Source: a virus
Length of the DNA stretch: 32,845 bases
Reading direction: 5' to 3' (one strand)
Virus record (IMG/VR): IMGVR_UViG_3300009379_000033
Coordinates: 1 to 32,845 of that record
The notes under the pieces were generated by a model, which did no database searches, was not told the origin of the DNA, and worked only from the letters and a program-made list of their open reading frames with translations. This document shows, one piece after another, positions 1 to 7,422 of this stretch (position 1 is its first letter; each line of letters begins with the position of its first letter). The position numbers and the translations under genes are program-made.

Positions 1-1173
1 TTAACCCCTTTTTCGTTTCTTTTTGGACATTGTGTCTGAAACTGTGTCTGTGATTGTGTCTGACCTGTGCTCAGACTGCCTTTCCAGGTACGCCTCCTGC
101 TGCATTGCAGCCCTCCTTAGGTCTTCATCGTTGACAATATTGTACCGCTCGAAGACCGACCGCGTCTTATGCCCCGAGACCTTCATGGCGATCCCCTCTG
201 GAACCCCGGAGCGCACCATGTTGCGGATGGATGTCCGCCTCAGGTCGTGAAAGAGCCGGTCCACCCCGGCCTTCCTGCAGGCCGTACCCCACGCCCTGTC
301 GAACCGATAGTTCCGGTCCGTTCCCTTCTTGTTCACAAACACATAGGGGCAAAAGCTCCGGACCTGCTTCCGCCTCTCCCACAGCTCATCAAAAAGGGCC
401 CTCAGCTCCGAATCAAAATAGATGGTCCGGGCCTCCTCTCCCTTGGTGATGTCCGCCTCGACCCGGGCGCATCCATTGAACCGGTCCACCTGCGCCCAGG
501 GCAGCGTGAGAATCTCCGTCACCCGCCAACCGGTATGGTACCCAAAGGTGGCAATGGGCTTCAGGTGATTTGGCAGGTGCTTCCAGAGGCGCTCAAACTC
601 ATCATGCTCAAAGAACCCCTTTCGGGTGTTGTTCTCCTTCAGCATCTGGATCTCAGGCACACGATCCACCAGGGGCGGTGTGTATGATGCCCCGATGCGC
701 ATCATCCGTTTCAGGGCAGACAGCTCTCGATTGATGGTGGCGTTGGCCGCGCCCTTTTCAAGCTTTCCGCTTCCGCAGAACGGACAGGAGCCAGCATAGG
801 GAAAACGCTTTCCGCAATCTGTGCAGCCCCACCGCATCCGACCATCGATGTATTCATCGATGAGGACAGTCGTGATCTGGCTGGCCTGCTTCCCCTGAAA
901 AAAAGCGGCAAGCCGCTTCACACTGATCTCCGCCCGTGTCAGGGATTTCTTCTTGTTGATTCGGTAATCCCTCAAAAGCAGCTCACAGAGCTTCTCAAAA
1001 GTCACCGCATCACCGGCAGGCGTCAATGCTTTCGGCTGAATCCCGGCCTCAGCCATCTTCATAATCTCCCGGGCCTCCATCTTCTTCTTTTTGCCCGTGC
1101 TCTTTCGGATGGGCTCTCCGTTAACGTAGTATTGCATCCACCACGTCTTTCCACGCAGATATAACATTCCCAT
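1..1173 (-). CDS. int: Tyrosine recombinase (phage integrase) with inserted zinc ribbon
   Basis: Site-specific recombinase that would integrate and excise the phage DNA. The 390-residue protein has an N-terminal Arm-type domain (about 1-50), a core-binding SAM-like domain (about 55-165) and a C-terminal catalytic domain. The catalytic set is visible: R217 in HTGWRVTEI, K244, H309-xx-R312 in FHDLRRTS, H335 in SGHKTRS and nucleophile Y344 in FERYNI. An unusual feature is a C4 zinc ribbon (C117, C120, C130, C133) inserted between core-binding helices, just before the usual GAANATINREL helix. The C-terminus is a Thr/Ser/Asp-rich stretch followed by a basic KKKRKRG tail. The start is ATG at 1173. 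The gene ends at the window edge, so the attachment site is probably outside the window. The family is certain; the role of the zinc ribbon is unknown. Confidence 0.95.
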   Translation of the reverse strand: MGMLYLRGKTWWMQYYVNGEPIRKSTGKKKKMEAREIMKMAEAGIQPKALTPAGDAVTFEKLCELLLRDYRINKKKSLTRAEISVKRLAAFFQGKQASQITTVLIDEYIDGRMRWGCTDCGKRFPYAGSCPFCGSGKLEKGAANATINRELSALKRMMRIGASYTPPLVDRVPEIQMLKENNTRKGFFEHDEFERLWKHLPNHLKPIATFGYHTGWRVTEILTLPWAQVDRFNGCARVEADITKGEEARTIYFDSELRALFDELWERRKQVRSFCPYVFVNKKGTDRNYRFDRAWGTACRKAGVDRLFHDLRRTSIRNMVRSGVPEGIAMKVSGHKTRSVFERYNIVNDEDLRRAAMQQEAYLERQSEHRSDTITDTVSDTMSKKKRKRG

Positions 1174-1281
1174 ATCAGATCAACCTCCACATTGTGTGTG
1201 ACGGGCACAACAGGTTGTGATCCAGGAGAATTAAGCCACAGAACACCGTCGCACACAAACTAAAATGGAATGTAAAAAAAA

Positions 1282-1458
1282 TCATACGCCCTGCTTCATC
1301 TCCTGGATAAGCTTTTCTATGTCCTGCCGATCAAACATATGCTTGTTCCCGAATCCACAGTTCTTCAGCTTTCCCTGCCATTTCTTTGTCCGCCAGAACC
1401 AGGTGGAAGCGCCAAATTCCGCAACAATCTGCTTGTAAGTCATAAGTCGTCCGGACAT
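1282..1458 (-). CDS. Small AlpA/excisionase-like DNA-binding protein
   Basis: A 58-residue protein beginning MSGRLMTYKQIVAEFG. The start is ATG at 1458 because AGAGGAGA sits just upstream; a longer TTG start at 1476 would overlap the parB stop but would place that ribosome binding site inside the gene. The pattern of a first helix (TYKQIVAEFG), a short wing containing FGNKHMFDRQD and a final helix (IEKLIQEMKQ) fits MerR/AlpA-type winged helix proteins, which include phage excisionases. It is the last gene before the integrase in the same direction, the expected place for a recombination directionality factor. Excisionase function is inferred from size and position only. Confidence 0.6.
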   Translation of the reverse strand: MSGRLMTYKQIVAEFGASTWFWRTKKWQGKLKNCGFGNKHMFDRQDIEKLIQEMKQGV

Positions 1459-1472
1459 CGTGTTCTCTCCTC

Positions 1473-2552
1473 TCAATTCTTTACGCTCATGGGATCTTGG
1501 AGGACCTCAGCCATCGCTTCATTCATCGCTTTCTTGGTTTTGTGCCGACTCACCAGTTTCCACCCGCCATTATTGGTCAGCTCCTTTATTGCCTTGGCAT
1601 ACTCCTGCGTACGGAAGATACGGAAACCCGCCCGGAGTAGCTTGACGCTGCAAGCGCCGCTCAAATTGAGAGGCTCTTCAGGATAATTCCGCATCAACGA
1701 AGGAAAGGTGGAATCAATTGTGGCCCGAAGTTTTTCCAGTGCTTCATTAAATGCTGCACACTCTTCAGTGGGCTTCATCTCTGTTCTGAATTCCGCGTGA
1801 GATGCCTCTCTCAACCTCAGGGACTCTTCGACAGCATTCAGGCTTTCGGCATCTTTAGCCAATTTTAAAATTCTGTGGCTCATCCACTTCTTCGATGGAT
1901 CTTTTTTCTTCGGGGCCCTCACCTCTTTCCGCCCCATTGCCAGGTTGGCCGCCTCTTCCATCGCCTCCGGAGTCTCCATCCGGGCAATCTTAATCAGTTT
2001 CCTTTTGGGAATGTCTACGCGTAGACATTCCTCTCTGATCGGTGCCGGCAGTCTGTTCAGGCTCAGGGTTTCGGTGATGTTGTTTCGGGACTTGCCCACA
2101 ACCCGGGCCAGCTCCTGGTGGGTGTATCCGAACTCCTTTTGCATTCGGGCGTAGGCTGCGGCCTCTTCCAGGGGAGTGAGATCCGAGCGGAGCATGTTTC
2201 CGATCAGGGCAATTTCAGCCGGCTTGCCTGCGGTGACGTAACAGGGCACCGTTTTCTTGCAAACAAGCATGGCCGCTCGCCATCGCCTCTCGCCGTCTCC
2301 GATGAAATACTCTCCGTTCTCAATGAAGATGCATAAGGGAAGAAGGATGCCATGGGCATAGATCGAATCCCCCAGGACGGCCAGCTCCTCCTGGTTGAAA
2401 ACCTGCCGGGGCTGGTACGGGTTCGGCTTCAGGGACTCCACCGGCACGTTGAGAAAGGTGCCCTGGGGCAGGTCTTGATGAGATTCGGATTCGGACTCCC
2501 CGCCAAACCCGGCGGCGATCTTCACTTTTTTATCGACTCCAAGTTTTTTCAT
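1473..2552 (-). CDS. parB: ParB-family partition protein
   Basis: Centromere-binding protein of a ParABS partition system, 359 residues. The start is ATG at 2552, overlapping the parA stop as ATGA, a coupled arrangement; an upstream in-frame extension lies inside parA and is not used. Residues 30-110 form the ParB/Srx CTPase domain: VESLKPNPYQPRQVF, then GDGERRWRAA, matching the GERRxRA CTP-binding motif, then a NMLRSDLTPLEEA segment like the ENxxRxDLnPiEeA motif. An HTH follows (YTHQELARVVGKSRNNITETL). The C-terminal half is charged and helical, probably for dimerisation, and does not match a family I recognise. The coding sequence itself contains one copy of the palindrome TGTCTACGCGTAGACA (2012-2027), a candidate ParB target. 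The family is secure. Confidence 0.92.
   Translation of the reverse strand: MKKLGVDKKVKIAAGFGGESESESHQDLPQGTFLNVPVESLKPNPYQPRQVFNQEELAVLGDSIYAHGILLPLCIFIENGEYFIGDGERRWRAAMLVCKKTVPCYVTAGKPAEIALIGNMLRSDLTPLEEAAAYARMQKEFGYTHQELARVVGKSRNNITETLSLNRLPAPIREECLRVDIPKRKLIKIARMETPEAMEEAANLAMGRKEVRAPKKKDPSKKWMSHRILKLAKDAESLNAVEESLRLREASHAEFRTEMKPTEECAAFNEALEKLRATIDSTFPSLMRNYPEEPLNLSGACSVKLLRAGFRIFRTQEYAKAIKELTNNGGWKLVSRHKTKKAMNEAMAEVLQDPMSVKN
2008..2031. repeat. Palindrome copy 1 (inside parB), candidate parS site
   Basis: A perfect 24-bp palindrome centred on TGTCTACGCGTAGACA (2012-2027), with GGAA to the left and TTCC to the right. It is translated as ECLRVDIP within parB. The same 16-mer occurs at 24842-24857, 29594-29609 and 30174-30189. 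A 16-bp dyad next to or within parB is the typical form and place of a parS site; the assignment is an inference. Confidence 0.6.
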
Positions 2553-3295
2553 AAGGCCAGATACTCTTCGGTCAGGTTCCTGTAATCCTCGGCCCCGATT
2601 CCCCTGGGGGCGAATTGGAAAATGCTTTTTTGCTCGATGGCGGCCTGGCGAAGGGCTTCGTTCTTCCGGATCTTGGTGTCCAGGAGGATCTCTTCGTATT
2701 GCGCCAGCTGCTCCTCGGCCCATTCGTTGGTGCGGGTGGTTCGGCGTTCGTACATGGTGACAAACAGGCGGACCGTTTTCCCGTTCAGGCCGACCTCGGC
2801 GATCTTGTTATGGATGTTGGCGATCCCCCCAATGGAAAAACTCCCGTAGTCGCAGGGGATCAACACATGGGTCGCCGCCACCAGGGCGTTGACCGTTAAC
2901 AGGCCAAGGGAAGGGGAGCAGTCCAGAATCACATGGTCATAGGTAAGACCCTGAAGGGCTTTTGCCAGGCGCGTCTCCGAAAAGAGCTCCGGGATCAGGA
3001 AGTCCTCGGCTCGTTTCAAGGTCTCGTCCGCCGGGATGAGATCAATGGCCCCTTTGCTGACGATCACGTCTTTGACGATGGCATCGGTGGTAGCGGCATG
3101 CCGGTGCAGGACGTGGTTGATGAGGTGCTTGCACCCGGGAGCAAAGACTCCGGTGGCGCTGGTGAGGTTCGCCTGGGGGTCGAGGTCGATGAGAAGAACC
3201 CGCTCCCCCTTTTGTGCGAGCCCGGCGGCCAGATTGATGGAGGTGGTGGTTTTGCCCACGCCTCCTTTTTGGTTTGCGATGCAGGTGATGTTCAT
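2549..3295 (-). CDS. parA: ParA-family partition ATPase
   Basis: Walker-type ATPase that moves or anchors replicons together with ParB; 248 residues. The deviant Walker A motif KGGVGKTT is at residues 10-17, Walker A' is DLDPQAN, and Walker B is [11 protein letters not shown]. There is no N-terminal HTH extension, so it is the short (type Ib or chromosomal-like) class. AAGGAG lies nine bases before the ATG at 3295. It is followed by parB with a 4-bp overlap. Together with parB and the dispersed palindromes this suggests the phage is, or descends from, a replicon maintained as a plasmid, even though an integrase is present. Confidence 0.95.
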   Translation of the reverse strand: MNITCIANQKGGVGKTTTSINLAAGLAQKGERVLLIDLDPQANLTSATGVFAPGCKHLINHVLHRHAATTDAIVKDVIVSKGAIDLIPADETLKRAEDFLIPELFSETRLAKALQGLTYDHVILDCSPSLGLLTVNALVAATHVLIPCDYGSFSIGGIANIHNKIAEVGLNGKTVRLFVTMYERRTTRTNEWAEEQLAQYEEILLDTKIRKNEALRQAAIEQKSIFQFAPRGIGAEDYRNLTEEYLAL

Positions 3296-3313
3296 ATCTT
3301 TTAGCTCCTTATT

Positions 3314-4342
3314 TTAAAATCCATCAAACTCAGGAAGGGCTTTATATTCATCGACGGGCATCTGAACTTTAGAGATGACGTAGGGGGTATCATCGATATC
3401 CATCTCTCGGAGGAGGTCAATGATGCGGGTCGGATCCTGGTCGATGTATGAGGGGCCGCAACCACCGCCCAAAGCGATTTCATAAGCCACGATTTCTTCG
3501 TCATCAGAACTTTTCCTTGTGCCCAGACCCTCTCCCAATCCTTTTGCAACCTGAGCATCCATGGCATCGCCCCTTGCAGCTATCTCCTCAATTTTTATGT
3601 AATCCTGATGATTTTTCTTCAGAGCGCACTTTTTGCAAAGCATCCCCCCATACATTCCACACATGACTTTCTCAACGGGGTTGAGCTTGTCGCCACAATC
3701 CCGGCAGACATCACCTCCCTTTTTCATCTCCTTCTCGAAGATCTCCTGGGCTGCGGTCCAGTGATCAGTGTCAATTTTTTTGTATTCTTCCTCAGCGAGG
3801 ACAGGTTGGTCTGTGATCTTCGTGAAGGCTTCGGCTGATAAAGCAATGCCGTCCACGAAGATGCCGTCGTCTTCGTGGAGATCCAGGAGAAAATCGGCGG
3901 TGTCGGCATCCATGGCGTGTATCCGTGCCGACTCGAAAAGCCCGGTGGTCAACTCGTCAGTCTCGGCCTGGGCCCCAACGCAGGTTTTATATCCGTCGCC
4001 TTTTTTGTTGAGGTAGGTGGTGTCCATATATCGTCCCGGCGTTCTCTTCATCACGAGGGTCTCCTTATCGCTGCATTCGTCTGTTGGCTTTGTTTGTTCG
4101 GCGCGTAAATGCCAGCGCTCCGCACCGGCATAGTCGTTGCCGCCTATGGCCTCATAGCAAGAGCCATCCTCGGCCACGGCAATGCACCCCGGCGTCCAGT
4201 GCTGCGGATCGCGTAGCTCATTGACCCAACCCTGCGCCTCGCCACCGCTTATAACGATGACGCCTCCCTTGCCGTTGTATTCGTTATCGTCGCGCCAAGA
4301 TTGAGCCTTTTGCCGCGCGTCCTTCGTCTCGATGATTCTCAT
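3314..4342 (-). CDS. Unknown phage protein with a C4 zinc ribbon
   Basis: A 342-residue acidic protein of no family I recognise. The start is ATG at 4342, which shares one base with the preceding gene's TGA (TGATG). The middle (about 215-245) holds [17 protein letters not shown] followed by MLCKKC, a four-cysteine zinc ribbon. The N-terminal part contains a [18 protein letters not shown] segment that recalls small proteins describing 'product of query' domains, but nothing firm can be said. It lies in the leftward operon upstream of parA, with 18 bases between them. Confidence 0.75.
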   Translation of the reverse strand: MRIIETKDARQKAQSWRDDNEYNGKGGVIVISGGEAQGWVNELRDPQHWTPGCIAVAEDGSCYEAIGGNDYAGAERWHLRAEQTKPTDECSDKETLVMKRTPGRYMDTTYLNKKGDGYKTCVGAQAETDELTTGLFESARIHAMDADTADFLLDLHEDDGIFVDGIALSAEAFTKITDQPVLAEEEYKKIDTDHWTAAQEIFEKEMKKGGDVCRDCGDKLNPVEKVMCGMYGGMLCKKCALKKNHQDYIKIEEIAARGDAMDAQVAKGLGEGLGTRKSSDDEEIVAYEIALGGGCGPSYIDQDPTRIIDLLREMDIDDTPYVISKVQMPVDEYKALPEFDGF

Positions 4343-4659
4343 CAACTCACCCCCCGAGAAAGCAGTTTCACGCGTGTGGTGATGTCCATGTCGTTGCCAT
4401 GGTCTTCATCCAGCGCCTCTTCTATGGCCTCGTCTTCCGTGGCCGCTTCAACTGTGGTGGTGTATTCGACGGTCTGTTCTACGGTGACTTCATACCGGTT
4501 CACGCCCGGCTCCAAATCAGCGGCCTTGACAGTCATGCGCTCTTCGACTTGCCAGATGGCCTCTATCTGCTCTCGGTCGCCGAATTTCAAGGGGCGATAG
4601 AGCAGGCAGAAGGGCATGCGAACGGATTTATCGACGACGGTATTCATGCCGCTTTTCAT
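4342..4659 (-). CDS. Unknown small acidic phage protein
   Basis: A 105-residue protein starting MKSGMNTVVDKS at ATG 4659, which overlaps the upstream stop as ATGA; a longer reading to 4713 would run into the neighbour and lacks a better start. The C-terminal half, from NRYEVTVEQTVEYTTTVEA to TEDEAIEEALDEDHGND, has the alternating strand then acidic helix pattern of small phage proteins in which a beta-hairpin is followed by an EAIEEA helix. Function unknown. It is part of the coupled leftward operon. Confidence 0.65.
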   Translation of the reverse strand: MKSGMNTVVDKSVRMPFCLLYRPLKFGDREQIEAIWQVEERMTVKAADLEPGVNRYEVTVEQTVEYTTTVEAATEDEAIEEALDEDHGNDMDITTRVKLLSRGVS

Positions 4660-4925
4660 TTCGTTCCCCCTTTCGTTTGTTCCACATGGCTCAGCGCCTC
4701 CAGGTCCACGCACCCCGCCTTTCCAACCAGCCAGGCCACTTCCCGGTCACCAGGCAAACAACCGATCCCCCGGATGATGTATGTCTCGCCGTCGTGGGGC
4801 CCTCCGATGACGGGGTGATACCGGACAGGGTCTTCCTTCACAAAGATGGGGTGAGGCTCTCCGAGCCGGGTTGCCGATGGCTTTTGGTTTTTTGATGCCG
4901 AATAACCCTTGTTTGCACGCTTCAT
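4656..4925 (-). CDS. Unknown small phage protein
   Basis: An 89-residue basic-then-neutral protein, MKRANKGYSASKNQKPSATR at the N-terminus and a compact segment VIGGPHDGETYIIRGIG further on. It overlaps both neighbours by four bases (ATGA), showing translational coupling. No known domain is recognised and no membrane segment is seen. Confidence 0.65.
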   Translation of the reverse strand: MKRANKGYSASKNQKPSATRLGEPHPIFVKEDPVRYHPVIGGPHDGETYIIRGIGCLPGDREVAWLVGKAGCVDLEALSHVEQTKGGTK

Positions 4926-5413
4926 GACTTTTTTCCTCTTCGTCGTGGGAGCATGGATCGAGCCGCCTTTGCTCCTGTTTTTGTTAGGTAAAAATAGGCT
5001 GAATTCTTTGGCAACAGGCCTTTGTGATATACAGGGCCTCCCATCAATCCCTTGTCGACAAGGGAAAGAAGATCGGGGTCATCTTTTGATGTGCAATAGT
5101 AGTCCCGAAAGCCATAACTGCTTGTATCGTTGCCGTTGGCGTGAGCGAGGATGCGTTGCTGGACACGTGGCACAGCCTTAAGACATTCATCGAGCATAGG
5201 TGCAAACAGATCGTTTTCCGGAGATCTTCGAATCTTCATTCTAAACCAGTCATTGTCCTCGTAATCCATCGACAATGCGGCATTATATTTAACTTTTGAT
5301 GCCGAATCTCCATATGCAATATCCGGTGTTGCCTCGCCCCATTCGCACCATGGCATAAGGACTTCATAGGCCTTTCGAATCGGTCGTTCTGTGGTACTGC
5401 AAGTGTTGCTCAT
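4922..5413 (-). CDS. Unknown phage protein, first gene of the leftward operon
   Basis: A 163-residue protein starting MSNTCSTTERPIRKAYEV at ATG 5413, with a perfect AGGAGG five bases upstream. The C-terminal part (GLMGGPVYHKGLLPKNSAYFYLTKTGAKAAR) has the look of a small winged-helix-like fold ending in YFYLTKTGAKAA, a phrase common in phage proteins where T.xGxxxAR closes a DNA-binding domain. I do not recognise a named family. As the first gene of the operon that ends in int, its upstream region should hold the operon promoter; a GTCAC-CC-GTGAC dyad lies at 5439-5450. Confidence 0.7.
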   Translation of the reverse strand: MSNTCSTTERPIRKAYEVLMPWCEWGEATPDIAYGDSASKVKYNAALSMDYEDNDWFRMKIRRSPENDLFAPMLDECLKAVPRVQQRILAHANGNDTSSYGFRDYYCTSKDDPDLLSLVDKGLMGGPVYHKGLLPKNSAYFYLTKTGAKAARSMLPRRRGKKS

Positions 5414-5438
5414 AACCGCCTCCTGGTTTTAGGCGCAG

Positions 5439-5450
5439 GTCACCCGTGAC
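5439..5450. promoter_or_regulatory. Inverted repeat upstream of the leftward operon
   Basis: GTCACCCGTGAC is an inverted repeat with 5-bp arms, 26 bases upstream of the first start codon of the minus-strand operon. Its position suits an operator. No convincing -35/-10 pair was found next to it. Confidence 0.3.
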
Positions 5451-5575
5451 GGGGAAACGCCTTTTTTGCCTGTTCGGTTGTCAGTTGGATGTTGTGGCCG
5501 GTGTCTCACACAGCAGCCATCCATCAGCTCATTTGTTCAGCCTGTCTCATCAGTGCCGGGAGGCCAGTCCCGGTC

Positions 5576-5605
5576 AGACTCCCGAAAAGGGAGTTTCGAC
5601 TTTTT
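5576..5605 (+). terminator. Possible rho-independent terminator (plus strand)
   Basis: An 8-bp stem AGACTCCC/GGGAGTTT (one G-T pair, GAAAA loop) is followed after four bases by TTTTT. No plus-strand gene ends here, so it would close a non-coding transcript starting near 5500. The T run is not directly attached to the stem, which lowers confidence. Confidence 0.35.
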
Positions 5606-5620
5606 CGCCTCTAAGGAACC

Positions 5621-5797
5621 CTACAGCGCCTTGACCCGGGTCAGCTCCACGGGAAAGGGGAAGCCCACAAGCCACACCATGCTGTTGCCCTTGCGAGAGA
5701 CAAAGGCGTCCGATCGGGTGAGGGTGGCCGTCCTCCTGCCCACGGCAACTGACGATTCGTTTGCTGCTCTTTCCAACATTGGGAAAAAGCTCCACAT
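5621..5797 (-). CDS. Doubtful 58-residue ORF, possibly a gene remnant
   Basis: Minus-strand reading from ATG 5797, ending ...VELTRVKAL. Codons in its second half have mostly G or C in the third position and encode a sensible hydrophobic segment (MVWLVGFPFPVELTR), as in real genes here. The ribosome binding site is poor (AGGA 12 bases upstream) and the first part reads better in another frame, which suggests a frameshifted remnant. A plus-strand reading ending DDLKEKLREIAYTISPNG covers the same DNA. It lies 79 bp downstream of the terminase-like gene in the same direction. Confidence 0.22.
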   Translation of the reverse strand: MWSFFPMLERAANESSVAVGRRTATLTRSDAFVSRKGNSMVWLVGFPFPVELTRVKAL

Positions 5798-5876
5798 GGA
5801 TGTCGATGATCCTAAAGACGACCTGAAAGAAAAATTGAGAGAGATCGCCTACACCATCAGCCCCAACGGATAAGAG

Positions 5877-6737
5877 TCAATTCCTCGCCCGGAGGCCGAG
5901 GCCTCCGGTGATCCCCTTCATCGTCTCGTTCAGAGAGATCAGCTGCTCTAAAATCCTCTCTTCTGTGGTTATTTCCACAGGCAGGGGGCCGCCCTGTTCT
6001 TCCTGCTTTGCCAGGAAACGGATACTGGGCCCCCAGGAGGCGTCCGCGCAGGCGGCCGCACACACCTCGCACTCCAGAAAATGGCTCGGGCAGGCAAAGG
6101 GACGCTGCCAGCGCGCTTTCTTTCGTTTTTCATCTCGCATCTTCTCTTCAGCCATAAACTGCATCCCATACTTCAGGTCGGTATCGGCATGCAGGAAGAA
6201 CCTTTGGGCGTCGGCCTTGCGGCCCGTTTCAGGGGCTGCATCCCGTCGGGTAAGGCGATAGTGAAGGAGATCCTGAAGCTGTGGCCTGTCCAGGCAATAT
6301 ACGTCAGACCCGAAAGGGGTTCCCTTCACCTGGACCTTTTGGAACTGGGTCTTTTCCCTTGGCAAGACCATAAAAACCGTTTCACCGCCGTTCTCCCGCA
6401 GCCACTCTTCTGCCTCGTTGGCCGTTTCATGATAGGGCCGAAGGGCTGTCCTGAAAATCGGCATCGTTTTCTCTGAGCCGTCCACCAAAAAATGGGTCCT
6501 GGAGACCAAGTCTTCTACCTCTTCCCACCTGGTTAAAACGCCATGTTTGATAAGCCAACTGGTGAGATCTTTGGCCCACGCCCGCACCACAAAATAGAAT
6601 ACCCCCTCTAAAACCACGATGCCGCAAGTCAAAGCGATGGCCTCTTTGGGGACAAGCCCTTCGGGTAAATCGGTCTTATGAGCGTCCAGGAACGCCTTGG
6701 CCTTCTTTTTCAATGCATCCAACGATCTTTTCTCCAT
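5877..6737 (-). CDS. Standalone terminase nuclease-domain homologue with altered active site
   Basis: A 286-residue protein homologous to the C-terminal nuclease half of this phage's own large terminase subunit (16916-18865, from about residue 376). Shared blocks include ALTCGI, YFVVRAW, KDLTSWLI, FQKVQVK, LQDLLHYRLTR, ETDLKY-like DTDLKYGMQF and CADASWGPSIRFLAK. It has no ATPase domain. All three acidic positions I identify in the terminase nuclease are changed: D389 to V41, D448 to R100, D588 to E222. After the homologous part it carries its own 40-residue helical tail (ITTEERILEQLISLNETMKG). The start is ATG 6737, with AAGGAG nine bases upstream; longer starts lack such a site. The gene is intact, so it looks maintained rather than decaying. 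Likely roles are binding a terminase, cos DNA or procapsid without cutting; this is inference. Confidence 0.85.
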   Translation of the reverse strand: MEKRSLDALKKKAKAFLDAHKTDLPEGLVPKEAIALTCGIVVLEGVFYFVVRAWAKDLTSWLIKHGVLTRWEEVEDLVSRTHFLVDGSEKTMPIFRTALRPYHETANEAEEWLRENGGETVFMVLPREKTQFQKVQVKGTPFGSDVYCLDRPQLQDLLHYRLTRRDAAPETGRKADAQRFFLHADTDLKYGMQFMAEEKMRDEKRKKARWQRPFACPSHFLECEVCAAACADASWGPSIRFLAKQEEQGGPLPVEITTEERILEQLISLNETMKGITGGLGLRARN

Positions 6738-6841
6738 GATTCCTACTCCTTCTTTTATGTAGATAGATTTTAGGTCCTTAATTATTCTGGTATCGCTTCG
6801 AGCTTTTAAAGGGGCATGCATTGCCTCCGTATGTGTTCCAC

Positions 6842-6892
6842 TGGGCCACGGTGTGTTACAAGAGGGGTTCCATGTGAAACCCGTGGGCCACG
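6842..6892. promoter_or_regulatory. Candidate operator in the divergent 6738-6953 region
   Basis: Two direct copies of TGGGCCACG (6842-6850 and 6884-6892) lie 42 bp apart, about four helical turns, and between them is the imperfect dyad GGTTCCATGTGAAACC (6866-6881). The region separates the leftward terminase-like gene from the rightward ribbon-helix-helix gene, so it is a plausible binding site for the latter. No clear -35/-10 pair was identified. Confidence 0.4.
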
Positions 6893-6953
6893 TTTCTTAT
6901 TGATTCCAGTCTATTGCATTGCGCTGTTGTACGTTCCTTGCTAAGGGAGAGCC

Positions 6954-7118
6954 ATGGATAAGTTGGAAAAGACCACACACATTCACATCCGGTGTACCCG
7001 GGACCTGAAGGAGCTGCTAACCAAAATCGCTGAAGAGCAGGAGCGCACCCTCTCCAGGCAGGTGGTCTATTTCCTCAAAAAATCCATCAAGCAGTATCAA
7101 GACAGTGGGTCAGGTTGA
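6954..7118 (+). CDS. Small Arc-type ribbon-helix-helix protein
   Basis: A 54-residue protein starting MDKLEKTTHIHIRCTRDLKE at ATG 6954, with AAGGGAGA just upstream. The pattern of a short strand (IHIRC), a helix (DLKELLTKIAEEQE), a turn (RTLS) and a second helix (RQVVYFLKKSIKQY) is that of an Arc/MetJ/CopG DNA-binding dimer. It is divergent from the terminase-like gene and convergent, by 22 bp of overlap, with the small HTH gene at 7097-7315. It probably represses from the shared region 6738-6953. The target is inferred. Confidence 0.75.
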   Translation: MDKLEKTTHIHIRCTRDLKELLTKIAEEQERTLSRQVVYFLKKSIKQYQDSGSG

Positions 7119-7315
7119 GCCGCTGCTTTTTTTATGGCTGCCTTGATCTCTTCGGGGGTTCCTTCCATCCAAACGTCGATCGACGTGCCAGTGACCTTAG
7201 CAATTTTTTTCGCATTTTGCCATGATGGTCGTTTCTTGCCTGCGAAAATTTCACAGACAAAACTTGCACTAAGCCCCGTCTTCACAACGATGTAGTTTTG
7301 GTTTAGCTTTTTCAT
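7097..7315 (-). CDS. Small XRE/Cro-type HTH regulator
   Basis: A 72-residue protein, MKKLNQNYIVVKTGLSASFV at the N-terminus. The HTH is visible as YIVVKTGLSASFVCEIFAGKKRPSWQ within residues 8-33, followed by AKKIAKVTGTSIDVWMEG, the usual fourth and fifth helices of XRE proteins. It is transcribed divergently from the larger HTH gene at 7423. No ribosome binding site is seen, and its promoter -10 box lies only 6 bases from the ATG, so the message is probably leaderless, as for lambda cI from PRM. It may act as the Cro or the CI of this phage; which one cannot be told from sequence alone. Confidence 0.8.
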   Translation of the reverse strand: MKKLNQNYIVVKTGLSASFVCEIFAGKKRPSWQNAKKIAKVTGTSIDVWMEGTPEEIKAAIKKAAAQPDPLS

Positions 7316-7321
7316 GACTTC

Positions 7322-7351
7322 ACATTAAGCGAAAGTCATTCTGCACGTCAA
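7322..7351 (-). promoter_or_regulatory. Promoter of the small HTH gene
   Basis: Read on the minus strand: TTGACG (7351-7346), an 18-base spacer and TAATGT (7327-7322), then six bases to the ATG at 7315. Transcription would begin at or next to the start codon. One GCGAAA half-site (7329-7334) lies in the spacer. Confidence 0.65.
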
Positions 7352-7409
7352 GATATATTTACGCAAATTGCGAAATTATTATTGTTGCATTGTTTCTCTA
7401 AAAGCGAAA
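7329..7409. promoter_or_regulatory. Candidate operators of the lysogeny switch
   Basis: The 107-bp gap between the divergent HTH genes holds a perfect dyad CGCAA-A-TTGCG (7362-7372) within TTTACGCAAATTGCGAAAT, plus single GCGAAA half-sites at 7329-7334 and 7404-7409. A TATATT box (7354-7359) could serve the rightward gene. Repeated half-sites around back-to-back promoters are typical of CI/Cro operators. Confidence 0.5.
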
Positions 7410-7422
7410 AAATTACATCACT

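Larger units (their letters stand above)
5414..5876. other. 463-bp gap: possible degraded gene and small RNA-like segment
   Basis: This stretch has no clearly supported gene. Its left half has CTCACACAGCA (5505-5515) and CCATCAGCTCAT (5521-5532), both of which recur in the same order at 12620-12680. A plus-strand hairpin follows at 5576-5596 (AGACTCCC, loop GAAAA, GGGAGTTT), then a T run at 5601-5605. The right half contains a minus-strand open stretch (5621-5797) with G/C-rich third positions and a competing plus-strand reading ending at 5873. The mixture suggests a decayed gene next to a regulatory RNA segment. Confidence 0.4.

Noticed and set aside
5466-5873. 135-codon plus-strand ORF in the gap next to the terminase-like gene.
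   Set aside because: No ribosome binding site, crosses a terminator-like hairpin, and its codon third positions are less biased than the opposing minus-strand reading; neither is secure.
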